DNA of 64,000 nt from contig JAQVBE010000007.1 in NCBI GenBank assembly GCA_028690445.1, forward strand, positions 1 through 64,000. Reading direction: 5' to 3'. Positions 8,931-17,346 of the stretch are shown in pieces. The number at the start of each line of letters is the position of its first letter. Position 1 is the first letter of the stretch. Both the position numbers and the translations under genes were made by a program. Below the pieces are notes generated by a model. It ran no database searches. It was given only the letters and a program-made list of their open reading frames with translations, and was not told the DNA's origin. Source of the stretch: Aliarcobacter sp. (GTDB taxonomy: Bacteria; Campylobacterota; Campylobacteria; Campylobacterales; Arcobacteraceae).

Positions 8931-9611
8931 ATGAATTATGAATTACTAAAAACACTAAAAATTTTAATTGTAGAAGATGAAAAAAGATTAGCACAACTTT
9001 TAAAAGATGCTATTTCTGATTCATTTTTTTCTGTTGTAATTGCAAAAGACGGAAATGAAGGGTTAAAAAAATTCAAAAGCTTTAAACCAGATATTATAAT
9101 AACAGATATTATGATGCCTGTATGTGATGGATTAGATATGACAATCAAAATAAAAAAATTAGATGGAAATATACCAATTATAGTTTTAAGCGCTCATTCT
9201 GATAAAGAACAACTTTTAAAAGCTATTGATATAGGCATAAACAAATATTTTATAAAACCATTTGATCCAGAAGAAGTAATAGAGCATATAAATAAAATAG
9301 CACCTTTTTTAAATAAAAAAAGACAGGTAAAACTAAAAGAAGATTTTATGTTTGATAATAATTCAATGTCTTTATATAAAAATACAGTATTAATAAATTT
9401 AACAAAAAGAGAAAAAGAGTTTATTCATCTATTAATAAAAGTTAATAATAAAGTGGTCGATTCTGAATATATAAAAGAAAACCTTTGGAATGAAGAAGTA
9501 AATGATGAAAGATTAAGAACTTTTATAAAAAGATTAAGAATAAAAACATCAAAAGATATTATAGAAAATATATCAGGGCAAGGGTATTTAATTTCTATAT
9601 TGGATAGTTAA
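8931..9611 (+). CDS. OmpR-type response regulator
   Basis: Receiver domain (residues 10-125) with acidic residues in VEDEKR, phospho-acceptor D59 in IIITDIMMP, switch serine in IVLSAHSD and conserved lysine in YFIKPFDPEEV, followed by a winged-helix DNA-binding domain (about 135-226, LTKREKEFIHLL and RLRTFIKRLRIK). It is the partner of the PAS kinase 15 bases upstream. Its 3' end overlaps the 3' end of the convergent nrdG by 24 bases, so the two transcripts are complementary there. The target genes are unknown. Confidence 0.92.
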   Translation: MNYELLKTLKILIVEDEKRLAQLLKDAISDSFFSVVIAKDGNEGLKKFKSFKPDIIITDIMMPVCDGLDMTIKIKKLDGNIPIIVLSAHSDKEQLLKAIDIGINKYFIKPFDPEEVIEHINKIAPFLNKKRQVKLKEDFMFDNNSMSLYKNTVLINLTKREKEFIHLLIKVNNKVVDSEYIKENLWNEEVNDERLRTFIKRLRIKTSKDIIENISGQGYLISILDS

Positions 9612-10292
9612 ATTTTGGCAATCTATTTTATTTTTATCAATATCTGAAGATTTAGAAATATTTCCAATATTTGATGAGGTTTCTAAAAAATTTTGTAAAT
9701 AATATGTTTTTTTATAACCTAAGTTACTAATAGTTTTTATCATCTCATTAATATCATTTTCATCAAGTAAAGATTTATTAATAGTGGTTCGTAATTCAAA
9801 ATTAAAATCTATTTTTATCAAGTATTGTATAGTCTTAATAGTATTATCATACATATCAACCCCTACAATTTTTTTGAATTTATTGCTAGGTGCTTTAAAA
9901 TCAATGGCAATATAATCTAATAAATTTAAATCTATGAGTTTTTTTATTTGTGGTAAATTTGTTGCATTTGTATCGAGTTTTATTTTAAAACCCATTTTTT
10001 TTATTTCTATACATAGTGGAATTAAGTTATGAATAGTAGCTTCTCCACCTGATAATACAACAGCATCAAGAAGTCCTATTCTTGCTTTTAAAAATTCAAG
10101 AACATCATTTTGCGTATAATTACCTTTTTTTGTATAAACTATAATATCATTATAGCAATACAAACATCTAAAATTACAAGATACAAACCAAACTATGCAA
10201 GACAAATGCCCTACATAGTCAGTTGTTGTAAATTTTGTAATGTTATATACAATCTTTTGATTCAATAAATTTAATTCTTTGATTGTGTTCAC
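9588..10292 (-). CDS. nrdG: Anaerobic ribonucleoside-triphosphate reductase activating protein (radical SAM)
   Basis: Radical-SAM activase that installs the glycyl radical on class III ribonucleotide reductase. The 234-residue protein has the iron-sulfur motif CNFRCLYC (C39, C43, C46), the SAM-binding VVLSGGEATIH segment, and KLDTNATN and DYIAIDFKAP strands. It starts with GTG at 10292, inside the 3' end of the short glycyl-radical frame (overlap 50 bases), so the three genes nrdD, the radical tail and nrdG form a tight, translation-coupled set. It is longer than the E. coli protein but in the range of the group that includes pyruvate formate-lyase-activase-like NrdG proteins. Confidence 0.92.
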   Translation of the reverse strand: MNTIKELNLLNQKIVYNITKFTTTDYVGHLSCIVWFVSCNFRCLYCYNDIIVYTKKGNYTQNDVLEFLKARIGLLDAVVLSGGEATIHNLIPLCIEIKKMGFKIKLDTNATNLPQIKKLIDLNLLDYIAIDFKAPSNKFKKIVGVDMYDNTIKTIQYLIKIDFNFELRTTINKSLLDENDINEMIKTISNLGYKKTYYLQNFLETSSNIGNISKSSDIDKNKIDCQNLTIQYRN

Positions 10293-10410
10293 CTTTTTTA
10301 CCTAAATTAAAGCTCTCAACTGGTCTATGGTAACCCATAACCCTTGTATAAACCATACACTTTGTTCTTTTTTCACTATGCTTTTCAAGCAATTCTTGAC
10401 TTTTCATCAT
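10243..10410 (-). CDS. Separate glycyl-radical domain of anaerobic ribonucleotide reductase (C-terminal NrdD part)
   Basis: A 55-codon frame starting with two ATG codons at 10410, preceded by AAGGAG at good spacing inside the end of nrdD. It encodes KRTKCMVYTRVMGYHRPVE followed by SFNLGKKGEH. This is the segment that, in full-length class III reductases, carries the radical glycine (RVxGY; here G26) and closes the C-terminus. The upstream 705-residue NrdD stops at 10385 after its zinc-ribbon cysteines and has no RVxGY motif of its own. The short product is therefore needed for a working enzyme, either as a separate subunit or through frameshifting into this +1 frame. Split gene and motif are seen; the mechanism is inferred. 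Confidence 0.8.
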   Translation of the reverse strand: MMKSQELLEKHSEKRTKCMVYTRVMGYHRPVESFNLGKKGEHNQRIKFIESKDCI

Positions 10411-12502
10411 TTTTTAACTCCTTTTTTAAGATTTCATCATCACATTTTGGACAATATTCATGTTCACCTGGTAAGTACCCATGAATATCACAAACTGAAA
10501 ATAGTGGTGTTACAGTAATATAAGGCAATTTAAAGTTTGTTATTGTGTTTTTTACAAATTTTCTACAAGCATCTGTTGAAGATATTCTCTCATTCATGTA
10601 TAAGTGTAATACTGTTCCACCTGTATATTTACATTGTAATTCATCTTGTAAAGATAAGGCTTCAAATGGATCCTCTGTATAATCAACAGGAAGTTGTGAA
10701 GAATTTGTATAATAAATATTCTTACCATTTCCCGCTTGAATTATTTCTTTATATCTTTTCTTATCTTCTTTTGCAAATCTATATGTAGTTCCCTCCGCTG
10801 GTGTTGCTTCAAGATTGTATAAATTTCCTGTTTCTTCTTGAAATTTAATCATTTTTTCTCTCATAAAATCTAAAATTTCAATACAAAAATCATTTCCTAT
10901 TTTAGAAGAAACATCAATATCTTCTTTAAAATAATTCTTCACCATTTCATTCATACCATTTACTCCAATAGTAGAAAAATGGTTGTTAAAGTTTGGTAAA
11001 TATCTTTTTGTATAAGGATAAAGACCCCTTTCATACATATCTTGTACAAAAACTCTTTTCTTTTCAAGTGTCGATTTTGCAAGCTCCATTAACTCTTCTA
11101 GTCTTGAAAAGAAGCCTTTTGAATCATTTTTGTATAAGTATCCAAGTCTTGCCATATTAATAGTTACAACTCCAATACTTCCTGTCATCTCAGCTGAGCC
11201 AAAAAGCCCACCACCTCGTTTTAGAAGCTCTCTTAAATCAAGCTGTAATCTACAACACATACTTCTTACATGACCTGGTTTGTATGCTTTTTCATTTGGA
11301 ACTAGATTCCCATTTTCATCTTTTTCATATTGACTACCTATGAAGTTTTGGAAATATGAACTTCCTATTTTTGCAGTATTTTCAAATAAAACATCAGTAT
11401 TTTCTCCATACCAATCAAAATCTTCAGTAATATTTACTGTTGGAATTGGAAAAGTAAAAGGTTGTCCTGTTTTATCACCTTGTGTCATAACTTCATAATA
11501 AGCCTTATTTATTTGATTCATCTCTTTTTGAAAATCTTTATAAGTTAACTCTTCAAATGATTTATAACCTTTTTCTTTTATTCTTTCTAATAATTCTTCA
11601 TTTTGAAAATCTTTAAAAAGATGTTTTTGATTTTTCGTTGGAATTTGATCTTTTAAATCAGAAGGAACCGTCCAATCAATAGTAATATTTGTAAATGGGC
11701 TTTGTCCCCAACGAGCAGGAACATTTAAGTTATAAATGAAAGATCTAACAGCTTTTTTGATTTCACTATAAGACAAATTATCTTTAAACACATAAGGTGC
11801 TAAATATGTATCAAAACTACTAAAAGCTTGAGCACCAGCCCATTCACTTTGTAAAATTCCCAAAAAGTTTGCCATTTGTCCTAATGCTTCTCTAAAATGA
11901 CTAGGAGCTGTACTTTCAACTCTTCCTCTAACCCCATTAAATCCCTCATCAAGTAAAACTCTTAAACTCCAACCAGCACAATATCCACTTAAACAATCTA
12001 AATCATGAATATGATAATCAGCGTTTCTATGAGCATAACCCTCTTCTTTTGAATAAACTTTATCAAGCCAATAATTTGCAATTACTTTTCCAGCACTATT
12101 ATTTATAAGCCCAGCATGAGAATATCCAGTATTTGAATTTGCTTTTATTCTCCAATCATTTCCATTTATATACTCTTGAATAGTTTGAGTTGAATTTATA
12201 TATGTAGTATCAGATTCAATTTGAAGTATTTGTTCTCTTTGGATTTTATGTAAATGTCTATATAAAATAAAAGATTTCATAACATCAAAATATCTAGCTT
12301 TAAATAACTCTTTTTCTATAATATCTTGTATATCTTCAACAGCTACTAATCTTTTTTGTTTTATTTCAAATAAAACATTAAAAAATATAGAAATATCATA
12401 TTGGATATTTACACTTTTAAATGCTTTTTTTATTGCATCCTCTATTTTAAATGATTCAAAAATTTGTTTACTACCATCTCTTTTTAATATACTCTCAATC
12501 AT
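10385..12502 (-). CDS. nrdD: Anaerobic ribonucleoside-triphosphate reductase, catalytic body without its glycyl-radical tail
   Basis: Class III enzyme reducing NTPs to dNTPs without oxygen. Residues 1-90 form an ATP-cone allosteric domain (ILKRDGSKQIFESFKIEDAI). The catalytic barrel includes HIHDLDCLSGYCAGWSLR, GAQAFSSFDTYLAPYV, the VRSMCCRLQLDLREL cysteines and RGGGLFGSAEMTGSIGVV. The end carries VCDIHGYLPGEHEYCPKC, part of the zinc site. It stops there at 705 residues; the RVxGY radical motif that normally follows lies in the overlapping 55-codon frame downstream. AAAAAGGAAAT precedes the ATG at 12502. No conserved regulator site could be assigned upstream. Confidence 0.95.
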   Translation of the reverse strand: MIESILKRDGSKQIFESFKIEDAIKKAFKSVNIQYDISIFFNVLFEIKQKRLVAVEDIQDIIEKELFKARYFDVMKSFILYRHLHKIQREQILQIESDTTYINSTQTIQEYINGNDWRIKANSNTGYSHAGLINNSAGKVIANYWLDKVYSKEEGYAHRNADYHIHDLDCLSGYCAGWSLRVLLDEGFNGVRGRVESTAPSHFREALGQMANFLGILQSEWAGAQAFSSFDTYLAPYVFKDNLSYSEIKKAVRSFIYNLNVPARWGQSPFTNITIDWTVPSDLKDQIPTKNQKHLFKDFQNEELLERIKEKGYKSFEELTYKDFQKEMNQINKAYYEVMTQGDKTGQPFTFPIPTVNITEDFDWYGENTDVLFENTAKIGSSYFQNFIGSQYEKDENGNLVPNEKAYKPGHVRSMCCRLQLDLRELLKRGGGLFGSAEMTGSIGVVTINMARLGYLYKNDSKGFFSRLEELMELAKSTLEKKRVFVQDMYERGLYPYTKRYLPNFNNHFSTIGVNGMNEMVKNYFKEDIDVSSKIGNDFCIEILDFMREKMIKFQEETGNLYNLEATPAEGTTYRFAKEDKKRYKEIIQAGNGKNIYYTNSSQLPVDYTEDPFEALSLQDELQCKYTGGTVLHLYMNERISSTDACRKFVKNTITNFKLPYITVTPLFSVCDIHGYLPGEHEYCPKCDDEILKKELKNDEKSRIA

Positions 12503-12726
12503 TTATATTTCCTTTTTAAAGATTTCGTAATTGTAGACGAGATTTTCTTAATAAACAATGAGTTATTTTGTCACTAAAGTGTCATAAAATGGGCATTTTA
12601 AACAAAATCAAGGACTAAAAATATTAAAAATTAGAAATATTAAAAATATTAAAAATTTAAGTTTTAAGTAGTTCTAAAGTTAAATTAAATAGAATGTCCG
12701 TTTTTATTAATTACAGAGGGAATAAA

Positions 12727-13656
12727 ATGAGACATTTCTTAACATTAGCTGATTATACTAAAGAAGAGATTTTAGAAATATTAACATTAGCTAGACAAAT
12801 CAAAGATGAAACTAAAAGAAGAGACTTTAAAGATTACATGCCTAAAAAAACATTAGGAATGATTTTTGAAAAAAGCTCTACACGAACAAGGGTATCTTTT
12901 GAAACAGGTATTTATCAGTTAGGTGGTATCGGTTTATTTCTTTCATCAAATGACATTCAACTAGGTCGAGGTGAGCCAATGAGCGACACTGCAAGAGTGA
13001 TATCTAGAATGGTTGATATGGTAATGATTAGAACTTTTGAGCAGAGTAAAATAGAAGAATTTGCAAAATATTCAAAAGTTCCTGTAATAAATGGTTTAAC
13101 AACAGAGTACCATCCAGTACAACTTATGGCTGATTATATGACTATTCAAGAAGCAGGACTTGATAAAGATTTAGTTGCTGCTTATGTAGGTGATGGTAAT
13201 AATATGGCTCATTCATGGCTAAATTTAGCTGCAAAACTTGGTTTTGAACTTCGAATTGCAACTCCAAAAGGTTATGAAGTTGATGCTTCTATTTTGGCAA
13301 AATCTCTTGAAATGGCAAAATTAAGTGGTGCAAAAATCACTATTACAAATAACCCTAAAGAGGCAATTAAAGATGCAACTGTAGTAACAACTGATACTTG
13401 GGTTTCTATGGGACAAGAGTCTGAAAAAGAAAAAAGAGTAAAGGATTTTGCTGGATATATGGTTGATTCAAATATGATGAAATTAGCACAAGAAAAAGCA
13501 ATTTTCCTACACTGTTTACCTGCATATAGAGGTTATGAAGTTAGTGATGAAGTAATGGAAAGTAAACAAAGCTTAATTTTTGAAGAAGCAGAAAATAGAC
13601 TACATGCACAAAAAGGTGTAATGGTTTGGTTAGATAAAAAAAGAGATGAAAAATAA
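12727..13656 (+). CDS. argF: Ornithine carbamoyltransferase
   Basis: Transfers a carbamoyl group to ornithine to form citrulline in arginine synthesis. I use the ATG at 12727 (309 residues), because GAGGG lies seven bases upstream and [15 protein letters not shown] is the usual family start; an in-frame ATG at 12694 would add 11 unlikely residues. Visible motifs are the carbamoyl-phosphate loop [10 protein letters not shown], the [12 protein letters not shown] segment, and the ornithine-site [10 protein letters not shown] near the C-terminus. The stop codon overlaps the hemN start (ATAATG). Confidence 0.96.
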   Translation: MRHFLTLADYTKEEILEILTLARQIKDETKRRDFKDYMPKKTLGMIFEKSSTRTRVSFETGIYQLGGIGLFLSSNDIQLGRGEPMSDTARVISRMVDMVMIRTFEQSKIEEFAKYSKVPVINGLTTEYHPVQLMADYMTIQEAGLDKDLVAAYVGDGNNMAHSWLNLAAKLGFELRIATPKGYEVDASILAKSLEMAKLSGAKITITNNPKEAIKDATVVTTDTWVSMGQESEKEKRVKDFAGYMVDSNMMKLAQEKAIFLHCLPAYRGYEVSDEVMESKQSLIFEEAENRLHAQKGVMVWLDKKRDEK

Positions 13657-15023
13657 TGATAGATTTTAAAAAATTCGAAAAATATTCAAGACCAGGACCT
13701 AGATATACTTCATATCCAACAGCTCCTGAATTTAGTGAAGAGTTTACACAAGATGATTTAAAACAGTATTACAAAAATCAAAATGATGATAGAGCAATAT
13801 CTTTATATATTCATATGCCTTTTTGTAGAAGTGCTTGTTATTTTTGTGGATGTAATACTATTTTTACTTCAAAAGAAGATAAAAAAGTAAGATATATTGA
13901 GTATTTAAAAAAAGAATTAAATATTCTAAAAAATCATTTAAATACAAATAGAACTGTAACTCAAATGCACTTTGGTGGTGGAACTCCAACATTTTTTTCT
14001 CCAGAACAATTAGAAGAAGTTATAAATTCTGTAAAAGAAGTTTTCCCAAATTTTGCTTCTGATGCTGAAGTTTCATGTGAAGTTGATCCCAGATATTTTA
14101 CAGTTGAACATATGCAAGTACTTAAAAAAGGTGGCTGTAATCGTCTTAGTTTTGGGGTTCAAGATTTAGATGAAGAAGTTCAAAAAACAATTCATAGAAT
14201 TCAACCTTTTGAATTAACGCAAAATGTAATTAAAATAGCAAGAGATGCTGGAATTCACTCAGTTAATACAGATTTAATTTATGGTTTACCTTTACAAACA
14301 AGAGAGAGTTTCAAAAGAACTTTGGAAAAAATGCTTACTTTAAATACAGATAGATTTGCTGTATTTAATTATGCTCATGTTCCTTGGCTTATGAAAACTA
14401 TGAGAAAGTTTGATGAATCAACTTTTCCAAAACCAGAAACAAAACTTGAAATGTTAAAAGATACTATTGATTTTTTCACATCAAATGGTTATAAAATGGT
14501 TGGAATGGATCACTTTGCAAAACCTGAAGATGAGTTATTTAAAGCTATTGAAAAAGGTGAATTACATAGAAATTTTCAAGGTTATACTACAAAAGGTGGA
14601 GCTGATTTAATAGGAATAGGACTTACTTCTATTGGAAATGGTGTTGATTATTATGCACAAAATTTTAAAGAGTTAGAACCTTGGGAAAATGCTTTAGATA
14701 ATGGTGATTTACCAATATTTAAAGGTTATAGACTTTCAGATGATGACCAATTAAGACAATTTGTAATTATGGAATTAATGAGTAATTTCGCTTTAAATAT
14801 TGCAAGAGTTGAAAAAGAATTTAAAATAAATTTTAAAGAGTACTTTGCAGATGCCCTAGAAGCTCTTAAAGAGTTTGAAGAGGCTCAACTAATAGAAATT
14901 AGCAATGAAAGAATAAAAGTCTCTCAAACAGGAACTATGCTTATTAGAAATATTTGTATGCCTTTTGATGCATATTTAAATAAAATCCCTGAAGATAAAA
15001 GAAGATTCTCTAAAACTATCTAA
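13656..15023 (+). CDS. hemN: Oxygen-independent coproporphyrinogen III oxidase (radical SAM)
   Basis: Converts coproporphyrinogen III to protoporphyrinogen IX without oxygen. The 455-residue length, the start RPGPRYTSYPTAPEF and the cluster motif CRSACYFCGC (C57, C61, C64, C66) are those of true HemN rather than the shorter HemW. Further motifs are FGGGTPTF, the CEVDPRYFT strand and GLPLQTRESF. It is translationally coupled to argF and ends in a bidirectional hairpin terminator. Together with hemB upstream it covers two steps of haem synthesis. Confidence 0.95.
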   Translation: MIDFKKFEKYSRPGPRYTSYPTAPEFSEEFTQDDLKQYYKNQNDDRAISLYIHMPFCRSACYFCGCNTIFTSKEDKKVRYIEYLKKELNILKNHLNTNRTVTQMHFGGGTPTFFSPEQLEEVINSVKEVFPNFASDAEVSCEVDPRYFTVEHMQVLKKGGCNRLSFGVQDLDEEVQKTIHRIQPFELTQNVIKIARDAGIHSVNTDLIYGLPLQTRESFKRTLEKMLTLNTDRFAVFNYAHVPWLMKTMRKFDESTFPKPETKLEMLKDTIDFFTSNGYKMVGMDHFAKPEDELFKAIEKGELHRNFQGYTTKGGADLIGIGLTSIGNGVDYYAQNFKELEPWENALDNGDLPIFKGYRLSDDDQLRQFVIMELMSNFALNIARVEKEFKINFKEYFADALEALKEFEEAQLIEISNERIKVSQTGTMLIRNICMPFDAYLNKIPEDKRRFSKTI

Positions 15024-15051
15024 AATAAAGTAGCTTTTTTGCTACTTTATT
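15024..15051. terminator. Bidirectional hairpin terminator between hemN and the convergent small membrane protein gene
   Basis: Perfect 11-base arms AATAAAGTAGC (15024-15034) and GCTACTTTATT (15041-15051) around a T6 loop. It begins directly after the hemN stop codon and contains the stop codon of the convergent gene (15042-15044). Either strand forms the same hairpin followed by a U-rich tail. Confidence 0.85.
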
Positions 15052-15242
15052 CTTTGTGACTTTCCAAAAACTAAATACAAAATTGCACCCAAAACTGGAA
15101 AAAAAATAAGAACTAAAATCCAAATAATTTTATTATAACCTGTAAATTCATGTTTTAAAATATCTATTAAAATATAAATATATAAAACAAAAGTAAAAAC
15201 AACAAAGGTCATTAAAAATGATGATAATAGAATTGCTGACAT
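15042..15242 (-). CDS. PLDc_N domain small membrane protein
   Basis: A 66-residue protein with two hydrophobic helices (about residues 5-28 and 40-60) and the motif pair LIDILKHEFTGYNKIIWILVLIFFPVLGAILYLVFG, which is the short PLDc_N domain found alone or ahead of cardiolipin synthases. No catalytic HKD motif is present, so it is not an enzyme by itself. The start lies one base before the lpxK stop, at the end of a leftward lipid/cofactor operon. Its role is unknown. Confidence 0.8.
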   Translation of the reverse strand: MSAILLSSFLMTFVVFTFVLYIYILIDILKHEFTGYNKIIWILVLIFFPVLGAILYLVFGKSQRIK

Positions 15243-15243
15243 A

Positions 15244-16194
15244 CTAAACTTTCTTAAAACTATTTATATATTCATTCATCAAGAAAAAATCTACTTTTTC
15301 ATTAATTTTTATATCTAAATCCATTAAATATAAATTTGTAATATTAAACTCTTTTAATTTCACAAAATCTTTTCCTGTTGTAACGAAAGAATAATCTTTA
15401 TACTCATTTTGGATTTTAAAAATATCATCTTTTGTAAAAGTATAATGATCAGGAAATGAAATCATTTTTATATCTTTTGGCAAAAATTCCAATAATCTTT
15501 TTGGTTTTGAAATAGCTGTTATCAAAATAGTTTTAACTGGAAGTTCACAAACTTTTCCATCTTTTTTTATACTAATAACTCTTTCAAAATCTGTTCCTTC
15601 CAAAAGTTCAATATTAGCTTGAGAATAAAATCCTTTTGGTTCTCTATAACCTCCACTTGGTAAACAAAAAATATTCGTAGGTTCATCTTTTGGTCGTAAT
15701 AAAATATTAAATTTAGCAATTTGATATTTAGAAAATCCATCATCCAAAAATATGATTTTACATCCTAGTTCTTTTGCCTTTAAAATAGCTTTTATTCTAT
15801 TTTCGCTCACAATTATCGTAGCATTGCTTAAAGAGTTAGCTAAAAGCATAGCTTCGTCTCCACTTGTTTTTACATCTACTAAAATCTTACCATTTAAAGA
15901 AACAACATATAAACCTTTTGAAACTCTGCCATAACCTCGAAGAATTACACAAGCATTTTCATATTTTGAAGCTAGTTTTATTGTAATTGGAGTTTTTCCA
16001 CTTCCACCAACAATTATATTTCCAACTGAAATAATAGGTATTCCAAACTCTATTGGTTTTGCCATCGCTCTTTTAGTCAAAATAATTAACATATAAATAA
16101 AAGTCAAAGGAAGAAGCAAAAAAGAGATTATTTTTTGAAAAGTATTTGGAAAGAAGAGATAATCTTCAATCCATAAATATAATTTTTGTTTCAA
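15244..16194 (-). CDS. lpxK: Tetraacyldisaccharide 4'-kinase
   Basis: Phosphorylates the 4' position of the lipid A disaccharide precursor at the inner face of the cytoplasmic membrane. The 316-residue protein has an N-terminal membrane-associated helix (about 22-42), the P-loop GNIIVGGSGKTP, then VILRGYGR, SGDEAMLLA and FLDDGFSKYQI motifs, and a C-terminal ITAISKPKRL / SFPDHYTFT segment, all typical of LpxK. It sits six bases after the DegT-type aminotransferase gene, pointing to joint expression. Confidence 0.95.
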   Translation of the reverse strand: MKQKLYLWIEDYLFFPNTFQKIISFLLLPLTFIYMLIILTKRAMAKPIEFGIPIISVGNIIVGGSGKTPITIKLASKYENACVILRGYGRVSKGLYVVSLNGKILVDVKTSGDEAMLLANSLSNATIIVSENRIKAILKAKELGCKIIFLDDGFSKYQIAKFNILLRPKDEPTNIFCLPSGGYREPKGFYSQANIELLEGTDFERVISIKKDGKVCELPVKTILITAISKPKRLLEFLPKDIKMISFPDHYTFTKDDIFKIQNEYKDYSFVTTGKDFVKLKEFNITNLYLMDLDIKINEKVDFFLMNEYINSFKKV

Positions 16195-16200
16195 GCTATT

Positions 16201-17343
16201 TTATATCCACTCTGATGCAACGCTAATTACTTGGTCACAAACATAATTTACCTCTTCATCTGTAAGACCTGCATACATAGGAAGTGAAAGTATTTGTTGG
16301 TAATTATTTAAAGCATTTGAAAATGCAGTAATTTTAATAGAATATTTTGTTTTATAATAAGATAAAAGATGCAAAGGAATATAGTTAAGTCCTGTTGAAA
16401 CACCTCTTTCTTTTAATGCTCTTGCAAATGCATCCCTATTTCTTGAGATTTTAATTATAAATTGTGTAAAAATATGTTCATTATTATGTGGTAAAACTGT
16501 GATATGTTTTACATCTGATAATCTTTTTTCATAAAGTTTTGCTATTTCTTTTCTTCTTTTGATGAATTTTTCTGTTTTATTTAATTGAGCTAATGCATAA
16601 GCAGCATCAAGTTCAGATAAATCATATTTATGCCCAATATCAACAACATCATAAACATAATCTAAATTTCCATAACTATCATAAGTTGTTGTAAGTGCAT
16701 GAGTTCGTAAAAGTTTTGCTCGTGTTGCTATATCTTCATTGTTTGTTACAATTATTCCTGAACGACTAATTGCATATTTTGAATTTGATGGATTTGTAGA
16801 AAAAATCGTCATGTCTGCTCTTAAATTTCCTACTTTTTTACCATTATAAGTTGCTCCCAAAGATGAACGGCAATCTTCAATTAAAATAATTCCGTACTTT
16901 TTAGCAATATCATAAATTCTGTCTAAATCAGGAGATTGACCAGCTACAAAAGTAATAATAGCACCTCTTAATTTTTTTGAATCATTAACAGCTAGTGCTT
17001 CTTCAAATTTATTTATATCAATATTCATATCTTCCATATTTATATCAATAAAAATAGGCTCAGCATCAAAATGCCTTACAACTTCAGGTAAATTTACAAA
17101 AGAGTTAACAGACATAAGTATTTTGTCACCTCTTTTAAGTTTAATCGCACTTAATGCTAAATGAATAGCTGCCGTTGAAGTAGCAGTTGCTATTGCATAT
17201 TTTGCACCAATAAATTTTTTCATACTTTCTTCAAATTCTATTACTTTTGATAAATCATTTTTTGATTCTAAAACTGACCGAATTTGATTTAATTCTTCGT
17301 TATCTATAGATGCTTTGTATATTGCAATATTTTTATTAGCCAT
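16201..17343 (-). CDS. DegT/DnrJ/EryC1/StrS-family aminotransferase
   Basis: A 380-residue PLP-dependent enzyme of the sugar-aminotransferase superfamily. Visible: YAIATATSTAAIHLAL (cofactor phosphate binding), the DINMEDMNID segment, GIILIEDCRSSLGATYNGKK (the aspartate that holds the pyridine nitrogen), and the C-terminal GLTDEEVNYVCDQV block. The expected lysine region reads FSTNPSNSKYAISRSG; the lysine is present but shifted by about two residues from the common FxPxKN pattern. The substrate is unknown; the neighbours lpxK and nadE suggest surface glycan or lipid A-related sugar chemistry only weakly. Gaps to both neighbours are under ten bases. Confidence 0.85.
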   Translation of the reverse strand: MANKNIAIYKASIDNEELNQIRSVLESKNDLSKVIEFEESMKKFIGAKYAIATATSTAAIHLALSAIKLKRGDKILMSVNSFVNLPEVVRHFDAEPIFIDINMEDMNIDINKFEEALAVNDSKKLRGAIITFVAGQSPDLDRIYDIAKKYGIILIEDCRSSLGATYNGKKVGNLRADMTIFSTNPSNSKYAISRSGIIVTNNEDIATRAKLLRTHALTTTYDSYGNLDYVYDVVDIGHKYDLSELDAAYALAQLNKTEKFIKRRKEIAKLYEKRLSDVKHITVLPHNNEHIFTQFIIKISRNRDAFARALKERGVSTGLNYIPLHLLSYYKTKYSIKITAFSNALNNYQQILSLPMYAGLTDEEVNYVCDQVISVASEWI

Positions 17344-17346
17344 TAA

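Noticed and set aside
12555-12590. NrdR-like box upstream of nrdD (CACTAAAGTG palindrome)
   Set aside because: Only a 4+4 symmetry is present and it does not fit the NrdR consensus; not enough to call a site.
12590-12620. Possible leader peptide before argF (ATGGGCATTTTAAAC, nine codons)
   Set aside because: It has no arginine codons and no attenuator-like hairpin follows; only a chance short frame.
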